In this document: positions 28,026 through 39,217 of the stretch, piece after piece
How the letters are laid out: every line of letters begins with the position of its first letter
Position numbering within the stretch: position 1 is the first letter of the stretch
Assembly (NCBI RefSeq): GCF_024171785.1
Contig: NZ_JAMTCK010000004.1
Coordinates: 496,001 to 560,000 of the forward strand
Source of the DNA: Goodfellowiella coeruleoviolacea
GTDB taxonomy: Bacteria; Actinomycetota; Actinomycetes; Mycobacteriales; Pseudonocardiaceae
Length of the DNA: 64,000 nucleotides
Direction of reading: 5' to 3'
Made by a program: the position numbers and the translations under genes
Notes under the pieces: generated by a model
Told to the model about the DNA's origin: nothing
Database searches by the model: none
What the model saw: only the letters and a program-made list of their open reading frames with translations

Positions 28026-28073
28026 AGAAATTCCAATTTCTCGGACGTTACGAGTGGTCCCGGACACTGTCAA
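28026..28073 (-). promoter_or_regulatory. Promoter and operator of the urate operon
   Basis: On the minus strand, TTGACA (28073-28068) is followed after exactly 17 bases by TAACGT (28050-28045), a plausible sigma-70-type promoter. A perfect inverted repeat AGAAATT-CC-AATTTCT at 28026-28041 covers the predicted start site, a typical repressor position. The surrounding GGAA-N6-TTCC resembles IclR-type sites such as those of allantoin regulators, but no regulator gene is in the window. Confidence 0.7.
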
Positions 28074-28243
28074 CAAGTGTGGCCCGGGCACCACCGGGCA
28101 GCGCGGAAGACGCCCGCACCGGGCCAACAGCACTGGTCCGATCGGGGGGCGAAGTAGGCTGCCGCTGACGTTGACACCAGGTGAGCCCCGGGTTTCCCGT
28201 GCGGTCGGGCGGCCATCAGGGGTCCCCCGACCGTGGAGGTGCG

Positions 28244-29365
28244 ATGCCCGCGCACGTGCTGCTGGCCCCGGACAAGTTCAAGGGCTCGCTCACCGCGGCG
28301 CAGGCGGCGTCCGCGCTGGCCAGGGGGCTGGCCGCGGTCCGTCCCGAGGTGCCGGTGCGGTGCCTGCCGGTGGCCGACGGCGGCGACGGCACGGTCGACG
28401 CGGCCGTGGCCGCCGGCTACCAGCGGATCACCCGCACGGTCACCGGCCCCACCGGGGAGCCGATCGCCGCCGGCTTCGCCGTGTCGGGTGACACCGCGGT
28501 GGTGGAGGTGGCCGCCGCGTCCGGGCTGAGCGCGCTGCCCGGCGGCCGGCTCGCCCCGCTCAGCGCCACCAGCACCGGCACGGGTGAGCTGCTGCGCGCC
28601 GCGCTGGACGCCGGCTGCCGCCGGCTAGTGCTCGGGGTGGGCGGCAGCGCCTGCACCGACGGGGGCGCCGGCCTGGTGCGCGCGCTGGGCGGCCGGCTGA
28701 CCGACGCCACCGGAGCCGAGCTGGCCCCGGGCGGGGCCGCCCTGCGCGACCTCGCCGAGGTGGACCTGAGCGGACTGGACCCCAGGCTGGCCGAGGTGGA
28801 CCTGGTGCTGGCCAGCGACGTGGACAACCCGCTGCTGGGCGAGCACGGCGCCGCCGAGGTCTACGCGCCGCAGAAGGGCGCCGGCCCGGCCGAGGTCGCC
28901 ATCCTGGCGGCCGGGCTGAGCCGGTGGGCCTCGGCCGTGGCCGCCACCACCGGCCGGGACCTGGCCGGGGCGCCGGGCGCGGGCGCGGCCGGCGGTATCG
29001 GGTTCGCCGCGCTGGCCGTGCTCGGCGCCCGCCGCCGACCCGGCATCGACATGCTGCTGGAGCTGGCCGGGTTCGCCGAGGCGCTGCGCGAGGCGCGGCT
29101 CGTGGTCACCGGCGAGGGCTCCCTGGACGAGCAGACCCTGCGCGGCAAGGCACCGGCCGGGGTGGCCGAGGCCGCCAGGGCGGCCGGCGTGCCCGTGGTG
29201 GCGGTTGCCGGGCGGTGCCTGCTGGACGCCGACGCCCTGGCCGCGGCCGACATCCGCGCGGCCTACGCGCTCACCGACCTCGAACCCGACCCGGCGCGGT
29301 GCATGGCCGAGGCCGACGCGCTGCTGGAGCGGCTGGCCGGCCGGCTGGCGCGGGACTGGCTGTGA
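28244..29365 (+). CDS. Glycerate kinase
   Basis: A 373-residue glycerate 2-kinase of the GarK/GlxK family. It phosphorylates glycerate produced from glyoxylate via tartronate semialdehyde. Family motifs are LLAPDKFKGSLTA at the N-terminus, VADGGDGTVDA, GVGGSACTDGGAG and VVTGEGSLDEQTLRGKAP. The ATG at 28244 has GGAGGT upstream. It heads the rightward half of the purine-degradation locus, linking allantoin-derived glyoxylate to central metabolism; glyoxylate carboligase and the reductase are not in the window. Confidence 0.95.
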   Translation: MPAHVLLAPDKFKGSLTAAQAASALARGLAAVRPEVPVRCLPVADGGDGTVDAAVAAGYQRITRTVTGPTGEPIAAGFAVSGDTAVVEVAAASGLSALPGGRLAPLSATSTGTGELLRAALDAGCRRLVLGVGGSACTDGGAGLVRALGGRLTDATGAELAPGGAALRDLAEVDLSGLDPRLAEVDLVLASDVDNPLLGEHGAAEVYAPQKGAGPAEVAILAAGLSRWASAVAATTGRDLAGAPGAGAAGGIGFAALAVLGARRRPGIDMLLELAGFAEALREARLVVTGEGSLDEQTLRGKAPAGVAEAARAAGVPVVAVAGRCLLDADALAAADIRAAYALTDLEPDPARCMAEADALLERLAGRLARDWL

Positions 29366-29477
29366 CACGTGTTTCGCGTCCCCGGGTGATTCGCTAGCGT
29401 CACAGCACGACAACTGAACGGTGTTTCGCTGGCATTCGCGGAACAGGTGAACTCAGCGGACACCGGGAGGAGTTCCC

Positions 29478-30857
29478 GTGGCCGCGTTCGACCTGGTGTT
29501 CCGGGCCCGTCGGGTGATCACCCCCGAGGGCGAGACACCGTGCCGGGTCGGGGTCCGCCACGGCCGCGTCGCCGCTGTCGAGCCGCTGACCGGAGTCGAG
29601 GCCACGGCCTGGCCGGCCGACCGGGTGGTCGAGCTGGCCGACGACGAGGTGCTGCTGCCCGGCCTGGTCGACGCGCACGTGCACGTCAACGACCCCGGCC
29701 GGGCCGAGTGGGAGGGCTTTCCCTCGGCCACGCGCGCGGCCGCGGCCGGCGGCGTCACCACCGTCATCGACATGCCGCTGAACAGCGTGCCGCCCACGGT
29801 CGACCGGGCCGGCCTGGCCGCCAAGCGCGCCGCCGCCACCGGCCGGGTGCACGTGGACGTGGGCCTGTGGGGCGGGCTGGTGCCGGGCAACCGCGGTGAG
29901 CTGCCGGCCCTGCACGCGGCCGGCGTGTTCGGGTTCAAGTGCTTCCTGCTGCACTCCGGGGTGGCCGAGTTCCCGCCGGTCTCCCCGGCCGACCTGGTCG
30001 CGGGCCTGCGGGTGCTGGCCGACCTGGACGCGTTGGCCATCGTGCACGCCGAGGACGCGCACCTCGTCGCGCGGGCCGCGCCCGGCCCCGCCACCGGCGG
30101 CCAGGCCGCCAGCTACGCGCGCTTCCTGGCCTCCCGCCCAGCACTGGCCGAGCACACCGCCATCGCCGCGGTGCTCGCCGCCGCGGCCCGGACCGGGGCC
30201 CGCGTGCACATCCTGCACCTGTCCAGCGCCGACGCCCTGCCGATGCTCGCGGCGGCCCGCCGCGACGGGGTGCGGGTGAGCGTGGAGACCTGCCCGCACT
30301 ACCTGAGCTTCGCCGCCGAGGAGATCCCGGACGGGGCGACCCAGTTCAAGTGCTGCCCGCCGATCCGGGAGGCGGCCAACCGGGAGCGGCTGTGGCGGGG
30401 CCTGGCCGACGGCGTGATCGACTACGTGGCCAGCGACCACTCCCCGTGCCCGGCCGAACTCAAGCGGCTGGACGTCGGTGACTTCGACCTCGCCTGGGGC
30501 GGGGTGGCCAGCCTGCAACTGGGGCTGCCCTCGGTGTGGACGCAGGCGCGGCGGCGCGGTTTCGCCCTGACCGACGTGGTCCGCTGGCTGGCCGACCGGC
30601 CGGCCGCGATCGCGGGCGTGACCGGCAAGGGCCGCATCGCGGTCGGCCACGACGCGGACTTCTGCGTGTTCGCCCCGGACGCGGCGTTCGTGGTGGACGC
30701 GGCCCGGCTGCACCACCGCCACCCGGTGACCCCGTACCACGGCCGGACGCTGACCGGCGTGGTGCGCCAGACGTGGCTGCGCGGCCGCGAGGTGACCGGT
30801 GACGTCCCGCGCGGCCGTCTGCTCAGCCGAGGGCACCAGGTGGAGGAGGAGCGATGA
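29478..30857 (+). CDS. allB: Allantoinase
   Basis: A 459-residue dinuclear-metal cyclic amidohydrolase converting allantoin to allantoate. Metal ligands are visible in VDAHVHVNDPG, the carboxylated lysine in GVFGFKCFLLHSG, histidines in VHILHLSSA, and the Asp in DYVASDHSPCP. The GTG at 29478 follows GGGAGGAG. It overlaps allantoicase by four bases (ATGA). It is 112 bases from the glycerate kinase gene and may have its own promoter. Confidence 0.97.
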   Translation: MAAFDLVFRARRVITPEGETPCRVGVRHGRVAAVEPLTGVEATAWPADRVVELADDEVLLPGLVDAHVHVNDPGRAEWEGFPSATRAAAAGGVTTVIDMPLNSVPPTVDRAGLAAKRAAATGRVHVDVGLWGGLVPGNRGELPALHAAGVFGFKCFLLHSGVAEFPPVSPADLVAGLRVLADLDALAIVHAEDAHLVARAAPGPATGGQAASYARFLASRPALAEHTAIAAVLAAAARTGARVHILHLSSADALPMLAAARRDGVRVSVETCPHYLSFAAEEIPDGATQFKCCPPIREAANRERLWRGLADGVIDYVASDHSPCPAELKRLDVGDFDLAWGGVASLQLGLPSVWTQARRRGFALTDVVRWLADRPAAIAGVTGKGRIAVGHDADFCVFAPDAAFVVDAARLHHRHPVTPYHGRTLTGVVRQTWLRGREVTGDVPRGRLLSRGHQVEEER

Positions 30858-32071
30858 CCGGCAGCACCGAGCACGCCGACCCGCCCGCGTGGACCGGGCT
30901 GCCCGACCTGGCCTCCCGCGCCGTGGGCGGCAGCGCGGTGTGGGCCAGTGACGAGCTGTTCGCCGACCGGGAGAACCTGATCGTGCCGGCCGAGCCCGAG
31001 CACCGGCCGCACACCTTCGGCCACCGGGGGCAGGTCTACGACGGCTGGGAGACCCGCCGGCGCCGCGGTCCCGGCCAGGACCACGCGGTGGTCCGGCTCG
31101 GCCTGCCCGGCCGGGTGCGCGGCGTGGTGGTGGACACCGCGTTCTTCACCGGCAACCACCCGCCGTTCGTGTCCGTGGCGGGCTGCGGGGTGGAGGGCTA
31201 CCCGAGCCCGGAGGAGCTGGCCGAGGCGGACTGGGAGCCGGTGGTGCCGAAGTCACCGACCGTGGGCGACCACCGCAACCACTACCCGGCCACCAGCGAC
31301 CGCCGCTACACGCACCTGCGGTTGACCATCTACCCCGATGGTGGGGTGGCCAGGCTGCGGGTGTTCGGCGAGCCCATCGCCGACCCCCGCGACCTGCTGC
31401 TGCCCGGTCCGGTGGACCTGGCCGCGCTGGAGACCGGCGGCCGGGTCACCGCGTGCAGCGACATGTTCTACTCCTCCCCGACCAACCTGCTGGCCCCCGG
31501 ACCGGCCCGGGTGATGGGGGAGGGCTGGGAGACCGCGCGCCGCCGCGACGGCGGCAACGACTGGGTGAGCGTGCGCCTGGCCGCGCCGGGCGTGCCGCGG
31601 CTGGCGGAGCTGGACACCAGCCACTTCATCGGCAACGCCCCCGGCTGGGCGGCACTTCGCGGGTGCGCCGCGCCGGTCGGCGCGGACGCGGCGGCGGAGG
31701 AGGAGTGGTTCGACCTGCTGCCCCGCACCCGGCTGCAACCCGACACCCGGCACCGGTTCCGGTTGGCCGGCGACCGGCCGGTGACCCAGGTGCGACTGGA
31801 CATCCACCCCGACGGCGGCATGGCCAGGCTGCGGCTGTTCGGCGACCTCACCCGGGCCGGCCAGGCCGAACTGGTGCGCCGCTGGTTCAACCACCTGCCG
31901 GCGGCCCAGGCCACGGCGGTGCTGGCCGCCGGGTGCGGCGTCCCGGCCGGGCGCGCGGCCGACCTGGTCGCCGCCCGCCCCCTGGGGGACCGGGCCGACC
32001 TGCCCGCCGAACTGGCCCCGCTGCTCGGCCGGGCGCTGGACCGGAACCCACCGGGGCGGAACCCGGGCTGA
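30854..32071 (+). CDS. alc: Allantoicase with OHCU-decarboxylase-like tail
   Basis: A 405-residue allantoicase that splits allantoate into ureidoglycolate and urea. The two-fold jelly-roll repeat is evident: GWETRRRRG...DTAFFTGN in the first half and GWETARRRDGGNDW...DTSHFIGN in the second. Bacterial family members usually end near residue 335. Here residues 339-395 add WFNHLPAAQATAVLAAGCG and following sequence that match the N-terminal part of OHCU decarboxylase (WFNSAPPAELSPLLTACLA), lacking its catalytic His. Translationally coupled to allantoinase. Confidence 0.95.
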   Translation: MTGSTEHADPPAWTGLPDLASRAVGGSAVWASDELFADRENLIVPAEPEHRPHTFGHRGQVYDGWETRRRRGPGQDHAVVRLGLPGRVRGVVVDTAFFTGNHPPFVSVAGCGVEGYPSPEELAEADWEPVVPKSPTVGDHRNHYPATSDRRYTHLRLTIYPDGGVARLRVFGEPIADPRDLLLPGPVDLAALETGGRVTACSDMFYSSPTNLLAPGPARVMGEGWETARRRDGGNDWVSVRLAAPGVPRLAELDTSHFIGNAPGWAALRGCAAPVGADAAAEEEWFDLLPRTRLQPDTRHRFRLAGDRPVTQVRLDIHPDGGMARLRLFGDLTRAGQAELVRRWFNHLPAAQATAVLAAGCGVPAGRAADLVAARPLGDRADLPAELAPLLGRALDRNPPGRNPG

Positions 32072-32444
32072 GCCGACCCGGTTCGCCCTCCGGGGACGCT
32101 CGGCCGGACCACCGGCCACCGACGCCGCCAGCCACAGACTTCGCCAACCACCGACTCCGCCAACCACCGGCTCCGCCAACCGCGGACACCAGCACGAGCC
32201 GGACCGCGTCGAGCCGGACTATCCACAGTGGACTCGACAGGTCCGGCAGGCCAGGTGCGGCGCGCCGAGCCAACCCGCTCCCGCCCTGACCCGGCACGCT
32301 CCGCTACCCGCCACGCTCCGCTACCCGGCATGCTCCGCTGTGCGCTCGACCGGCCCCGGGTGTACACCCCCCACCCACCTCGGGGGGCGAGCCCTGCACC
32401 AGCCTATCGGCGGCAGCCCGGAAAACCAGGGCGGCGCGAGCGGC
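32072..32444. other. Repeat-bearing intergenic region after allantoicase
   Basis: No gene recognised. It contains about three 16-base units of CGCCAACCACCGRCTC type from 32142, and three 15-base units of ACGCTCCGCTACCCG type around 32296-32338. A GC-rich block CGGGGGGCG followed by ACCAGCCTA (32398-32406) resembles a block at the same distance before the paired-box element at 63433. Confidence 0.6.
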
Positions 32445-32526
32445 TGTGGACAACTGCGGAGCCTGTGCACAACCCGTACCACGAATGGGGGTATTTGGGC
32501 TGGTCAGGGCACTCCGGCGGTACACT
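32445..32526 (+). promoter_or_regulatory. Dispersed paired-box element, copy A
   Basis: TGTGGACAA (32445-32453) and TGTGCACAA (32464-32472) are 19 bases apart; TACACT (32521-32526) follows after 48 bases. The spacer begins CCCGTACCACGAATGGGGGT, close to copy D. The -10-like hexamer lies inside the 3' end of the opposing tetR gene, so any transcript would be antisense to tetR. Confidence 0.7.
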
Positions 32527-33229
32527 CCGCGGCCGTCAGCGCGAGGCTGGTCGGTAGTGCCGCCAGTGCCTGCGCCAACCGGGCGTGCACGCCCTCGGCG
32601 CCGTCCGCGCCGCCCGCGGTGATCCAGTCCTCGGTGGCGCACCGCCAGGCCACGACCACCTGGTCGACCAGCAGGCGCAGCCGCAGGTCGCCGGCTGGCC
32701 CCAGGCCCAGCCGCGCGCCCACCTGACTGACGATCTCGCGCTGGACGTTCGCGCAGAACACCATCCCGTAGGCGCGCAGGGTGGGCGTGTCCGCGAGCAG
32801 CCGGCGCTCCCGCAGGTAGCGGTCCCACCACTGGTCGTCCCCGCTGATCTCGACGATCGAGCGCACCGTGTCCAGCAGGGTGTCGCCTACCGCGGTGAGC
32901 AGCATGCCGCACAGGTCGCGGTCGGCCAGCGCGGTGACGAACTCGCCCCAGAGTTCCGTCTCCCCGGTCAGCACGGCTTCTTCCTTGCAGCTGAAGTTGC
33001 GGAAGAACGTGCGCTTGGACACCTCCACCGCGCCCACCACCTGGTCCAGCGTGGTCGCCTCGAATCCCCGCTCGGTGAACAGGCGCAGCGCCGCGTCGGC
33101 CAGCGCGCGCCGGGTGCGCAGCTTCTTGCGCTCCCGCAGCGGGAGGTCGCCGCCCCGCGGCACGCCCGGGACCGGTGCCAGATCGCCCCGGTTGACGGTG
33201 TCGGCCGGGGAACCCGCGGAGGTGGACAT
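32504..33229 (-). CDS. TetR-family transcriptional regulator
   Basis: A 241-residue regulator. The N-terminal TetR helix-turn-helix reads RRALADAALRLFTERGFEA, then TTLDQVVGAVEVSKRTFFRNF. The C-terminal ligand-binding region is all-helical with DDQWWDRYLRERRLL. It is divergent from a quinone-oxidoreductase-like gene, and the 203-base gap holds two palindromes, suggesting it represses that gene and itself. The extended N-terminal 30 residues are unstructured. Confidence 0.93.
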   Translation of the reverse strand: MSTSAGSPADTVNRGDLAPVPGVPRGGDLPLRERKKLRTRRALADAALRLFTERGFEATTLDQVVGAVEVSKRTFFRNFSCKEEAVLTGETELWGEFVTALADRDLCGMLLTAVGDTLLDTVRSIVEISGDDQWWDRYLRERRLLADTPTLRAYGMVFCANVQREIVSQVGARLGLGPAGDLRLRLLVDQVVVAWRCATEDWITAGGADGAEGVHARLAQALAALPTSLALTAAECTAGVP

Positions 33230-33280
33230 GCGGCGAGTGTAACGCCGGGACGCGCCTCAGACGCTTACGCTCCCGAGGGG

Positions 33281-33316
33281 CAAGTGCCACTTGATAACTT
33301 GTGCCACTGAGTGGCA
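33281..33316. promoter_or_regulatory. Two palindromes in the tetR/oxidoreductase divergent region
   Basis: CAAGTG-C-CACTTG (33281-33293) and TGCCAC-TGA-GTGGCA (33302-33316) are perfect palindromes. The shared core GTGCCACT appears at 33284 and 33301, 17 bases apart. Such paired sites suit two TetR dimers. They are 52 bases upstream of the tetR start and 117 bases upstream of the oxidoreductase start. Confidence 0.75.
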
Positions 33317-33432
33317 GCATCCGGCTGTCCGGTCACGGCCGGCCGGAGCACCACCGGCGGGAGAACCGCCGGCTGGAGAACCACCGGCCGAAGAACCCAC
33401 CGGCCGGCGAACCGATCTGTGGAGGAACAGCT

Positions 33433-34365
33433 GTGCGAGCCTTGGTCGTCGACCACGCGGCACCCGGGAACCTCGTCCTCGGCGAGGCCGCCGACCCGAC
33501 CCCCGCGCCCAACCAGGCCCTGGTGCGGGTGCGGGCGATCTCGCTGAACTACGGCGAGGTGAAGTTCGGGCTGGAGAACGCGCCCGACGGCACCGTGCTG
33601 GGCTGGGACGCGGCTGGCGTGGTGGTCCAGGCCGCCGCCGACGGCTCCGGGCCGGCGGTGGGCACGCCCGTGGTCACCCTCGCCGACGGCGGGGCCTGGG
33701 CGGAGCTGCGGGCCGTGGACACCACCATGCTCAGCGCGGTGCCGGCCACCGCCGACCTCGGTGCGATCAGCACGCTCCCGGTGGCCGCCGGGACCGCGCT
33801 GCGCGCCCTGCGGCGACTCGGCCCGGTCATCGGCCGGCGGGTGCTGGTCACCGGCGCCACCGGCGGGGCCGGCCGGTACGCCGTGCAGCTCGCCGCGCGC
33901 GGCGGCGCGCACGTCGTCGCCACGGCCACCAACCCCGACCACGCCGACGGCCTGCGCGCGCTCGGCGCGCACGAGGTCGTGCGCGACCCGGAGGAGCTGA
34001 CCGAGCGGGTGTTCGGCGTGCTGGACATGGTCGGCGGCCCGGTGCTGGTCAAGGCGTTCGCCGTGCTGGAGGGCGGCGGCACCCTGGTCAACATCGGCCA
34101 CACCACCGGTGAGCCCGAGGTGTTCGAGTTCGGGGCGCTGCTCGCCACGGACGGCCGGCACGACAAGTCGCTGACCACCTACTACCTGCTGGATGACACG
34201 GTGGGGCTGGACCGGGACCTCGGCTGGCTCGCGCGCGAGGTCGCCGGGGGACGGCTGGACCCGCAGATCACCTGGCGCGGCAGCTGGGACCAGGCCGTCG
34301 AGGCCACCCGGGCGCTGCTGGAGCGCCGGCTGCACGGCAAGGCCGTGCTGGAGTTGCCGGCCTGA
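33433..34365 (+). CDS. Zinc-type/quinone oxidoreductase (MDR superfamily)
   Basis: A 310-residue medium-chain dehydrogenase/reductase of the quinone-oxidoreductase type. It has an N-terminal GroES-like domain ([19 protein letters not shown]) and a Rossmann NADPH-binding motif [19 protein letters not shown]. No structural zinc cysteines are visible, as in QOR-type members. The GTG at 33433 follows GGAGG. The divergent TetR regulator probably controls it in response to an electrophile or quinone. Substrate unknown. Confidence 0.9.
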   Translation: MRALVVDHAAPGNLVLGEAADPTPAPNQALVRVRAISLNYGEVKFGLENAPDGTVLGWDAAGVVVQAAADGSGPAVGTPVVTLADGGAWAELRAVDTTMLSAVPATADLGAISTLPVAAGTALRALRRLGPVIGRRVLVTGATGGAGRYAVQLAARGGAHVVATATNPDHADGLRALGAHEVVRDPEELTERVFGVLDMVGGPVLVKAFAVLEGGGTLVNIGHTTGEPEVFEFGALLATDGRHDKSLTTYYLLDDTVGLDRDLGWLAREVAGGRLDPQITWRGSWDQAVEATRALLERRLHGKAVLELPA

Positions 34366-34517
34366 ACCGGCCGGCGCGCGGTGGGGAACGCGGCCGAGGT
34401 GGTCGGCGCCGCCCCGGTTCGCCCGCGTCCCCACCGCGCTTCTCTGCGCAGCGGGATTCCAGGCCAGCGGTCACGCACGGTGATGGACTGCGTTGTTAGC
34501 GCGATCGGGTGGCGGGG

Positions 34518-34533
34518 GAAACACGCCCGTAAC
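34518..34533 (+). promoter_or_regulatory. Possible GlnR half-site upstream of amt
   Basis: GAAAC-N6-GTAAC lies 101 bases before the chosen amt start, matching the inner two boxes of the actinobacterial GlnR pattern (GTNAC-N6-GAAAC repeats). The outer boxes are not recognisable, so this is weak; the gene context (amt-glnB-glnD) is the classical GlnR target. Confidence 0.35.
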
Positions 34534-34634
34534 GCCGCCGGCTGGACAGTTCACGCCACGGAAACCTGAGACGAGACCTCGTGAAACAGGGCCTGCCGAT
34601 GCTCCCGGGCAACCGAAGCGCACTGGAGGTCGAC

Positions 34635-36425
<1,791 letters not shown>

Positions 36426-36429
<4 letters not shown>

Positions 36430-38927
36430 CCGGGCCGAGCGCTTTCGACACCGGGGACGCCAGGAACGCCGGGGACGCCAGGGACGCGAACGACCTGGTG
36501 CGGGCACGCGACAGCCTGCTCGCACCGGGCCGCCCGAGGCTGGCGGCGGGCGCGCTGCGGGACGCCCTGGTCGACCTGCACGAGTTCTGGCTGACCGCGC
36601 ACGCGGCCGAGGCCGGTGTCACCGGATCGGGCATCGCCCTGATCGCGGTCGGCGGCCTCGGCCGGCGGGAACTGGTGCCTTTCGCCGACCTGGACCTCGC
36701 CCTGGTCCACGACGGCAACCCGCGGGGCGGCGGTGCCGGCGGCGACGACATCGAGACGATCGCGGACAAGCTGTGGTACCCGCTGTGGAACTCGGGCATC
36801 GGCCTGGACCACTCGGTCCGCACGGTCGGGCAGGCGCTGCGGGTGGCCGCTGGTGATCTGCGCACCGCCATGGGCCTGCTCGACGCCAGGCACCTGGCCG
36901 GCGACGCCGAGGTGAGCCAGCGGCTGGCCGACCGGGCCAGGCAGGAGTGGCGCGCCCGCGCCCGCACCCGGCTGGACGAACTGCTGGAGTCCAGCCAGCG
37001 TCGCTGGGCGCGCAGCGGTGAGATCGCCCACCGCGCCGAGCCCGACCTCAAACACGGCCGGGGTGGCCTGCGCGACGCCCACCTGCTCGACGCGCTGGCC
37101 GCCGCCCAACTCGCCGACCGGCCCACCACCGAGGTGCTGGAGGCCAGGCGGCTGCTGCTCGACGTGCGCACCGAGCTGCGCCGGTCCACCCGCCGCCCCC
37201 GGGACGTGCTGCGCGCCCAGGACGGCGACGAGGTCGCCGCCGCTCTCGGGCTGATCGACAGGTTCTCGCTGGCCAGGGCGGTGTCCTCGGCAGCCCGCAC
37301 GATCAGCTACGCGCTGGACGTGGCCCTGCGCGCGGCGCGGGCGGCCACCGCCAGGCGCGGCCTCGGCGTGTTCGGCGCGCTGCGCCGGGGACCGGTCCGC
37401 CGACCCCTGGACGAGGGCGTGGTGCTGCACGGCACCGAGGTGGCACTGGCCAGGGACGCCTCACCCACCAAGGACCCGGCGCTGCTGCTGCGGGTGGCCA
37501 CCGCCGCGGCCCGCGGCCGGCACCCCATCGCCGCCGGCACCCTGTCCCGGCTGGCCGACTTCGCGCCCGAACTGCGCGGGCCGTGGCCGCGCGAGGCCCG
37601 TGACGAGCTGTTCGCCCTGCTCGGCACGGGAACCGGGCTGGTGGACGTGGTCGAGGCACTGGACCGCACCGGGCTGTGGGGGCGGCTGTTCCCGGAGTGG
37701 GGCGCGGTGCGGGACCTGCCGCCGCGCAACGCCGCGCACACCTGGACCGTGGACCGCCACCTGGTGCAGACCACCGCGCACGCCGCCCGGCTCACCACCA
37801 CCGTGTCCCGGCCGGACCTGCTGCTGCTCGGCGCGCTCCTGCACGACCTGGGCAAGGGCCGCCAGGCCGACCACTCCGAGGTCGGCGCGGCCCTGGCCAC
37901 CCAGGTGGCCACCAGGATCGGGCTGTGGCCCTCGGACGTGGCCGCGGTGACCGCGCTGGTCCGCCACCACCTGCTGCTCATCCACACCGCGACCCGCCGG
38001 GACGTGGCCGACGAGGCCACGGTGCGCCGGGTGGTGGACACCATCGGCGGCGACGCCGTGCTGCTGGAGCTGCTGCACGCGCTCACCGAGGCGGACGCGC
38101 TGGCCACCGGGCCCGGGGTGTGGACGGACTGGAAGGCCGCGCTCGTCGCCGACCTGGTGCGGCGCTGCCGCGCCGTGCTGGCCGGCGACACGCTGCCCGA
38201 GCCCGAGCCGCTGGACGCCGAGTCGCGCGCGCTGGCCGCCGCGGCCGTGCGGACCGGCCGGCCGGACGTGCTGATGAGCGCGGACGGGCACCTGGCCACC
38301 ATCACCGTGCTGGCCCCGGACCGGCCCGGTCTGCTGTCCAGGGCGGCCGGGGTGCTCGCGCTGAACTCCCTGGAGGTGCACTCGGCCACCCTGCGCACGG
38401 TCGCGGGCGCGGCGGTGGACGTGTTCCAGGTGTCGCCGCGCTTCGGGTCCCTGCCCGACCTGGCGCTGCTGCGGGAACAGCTGGTGCGGGCCCTGGAGGG
38501 CAGCCTGCCGCTGGCCGAGAAGCTGGCCGAGAAGGAGCGCGACTACGCGCGGTCCGCGGTGGAGCCCCCGCCGGTCCGGGTCCGCTGGTTCGACGACGAG
38601 GCCACCGGCGCGGTCGTGCTGGAACTGCGCGCCGCCGACCGGATCGGCCTGCTGCACCGGGCCGCCGCGGCCCTGGAGGGGTGCGGGGTGTCGATCCGCT
38701 GGGCCAGGGTGGCCACCCTCGGTGCCACCGCGATCGACTCGTTCTGTCTGGCCACGGAGGGCTCGACAGGTAAGGATGGAGGCGGCGACAACGACACCGT
38801 GCCGGGCGACGGGAGCGCGGCTCCCGCACCGGCGGCCGGTGCCGTCGCCGCCCGGCCGGGAAGCGGCGGCCTGGACGCCGACCTGCGTGGTCGGATCGAA
38901 CAGGCGGTCGTGCTCGCGGCCACGTGA
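36426..38927 (+). CDS. glnD: PII uridylyltransferase/adenylyltransferase
   Basis: An 833-residue bifunctional enzyme that nucleotidylates and de-modifies PII. Domain order: nucleotidyltransferase (GGLGRRELVPFADLDLALV, with the D-x-D), helical linker, HD hydrolase (LLGALLHDLGKGRQADHSE and RHHLLLIH), ACT1 (ITVLAPDRPGLLSRAAGVL) and ACT2 (RAADRIGLLHRAAAALEGC). A disordered Gly/Asp/Ala-rich stretch interrupts the C-terminus before the last helix. The GTG start overlaps the micro-ORF stop. Confidence 0.96.
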
Positions 38928-38932
38928 GTGTT

Positions 38933-38966
38933 CCGGCCGGGCTGGCCCCTCCCCCAGCCCGGCCGG
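38933..38966. terminator. Terminator hairpin after glnD
   Basis: A perfect 13-base stem CCGGCCGGGCTGG / CCAGCCCGGCCGG with an 8-base loop begins 5 bases after the glnD stop. No U tract. Confidence 0.88.
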
Positions 38967-38982
38967 TCACCCGTCCCCTCCC

Positions 38983-39070
38983 GCGAGTCGACTTTGCAAA
39001 CCCCGCGAGTTGACACCTCCGACAGCGCGAGCTGACTTTGCAAACCCCGCGAGTTGCACGTTCACGCAGG
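38983..39070. repeat. 22-base periodic repeat, four units
   Basis: Four units start GCGAGYYG at 38983, 39005, 39027 and 39049, exactly 22 bases apart. Units 1 and 3 share GACTTTGCAAACCCC (one base different near the start); units 2 and 4 share GCGAGTTG but diverge after it. The alternation suggests a 44-base compound unit. Located in the 522-base gap after glnD; no gene here is convincing. Similar short palindrome-poor repeats are often dispersed, but I see no other copy in the window. Confidence 0.85.
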
Positions 39071-39217
39071 GCCATGTGGGTGACAAGCCGGGCACTGCGT
39101 CCAGGTGGGTGAGTGCCGGGCCCGCACTGGCGCACCCGGGCATGGGTAGCACTACGCACGTCACATGGGGGGTGTTCACGCTCCACGTTCACCTCGTCAC
39201 CCGGCAGGCTTGCACCC

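Noticed and set aside
32050-32090. Terminator after allantoicase
   Set aside because: The possible stem (GGGCGGAACC... / ...GGTTCGCCC) is bulged and overlaps the coding end; too weak to list.
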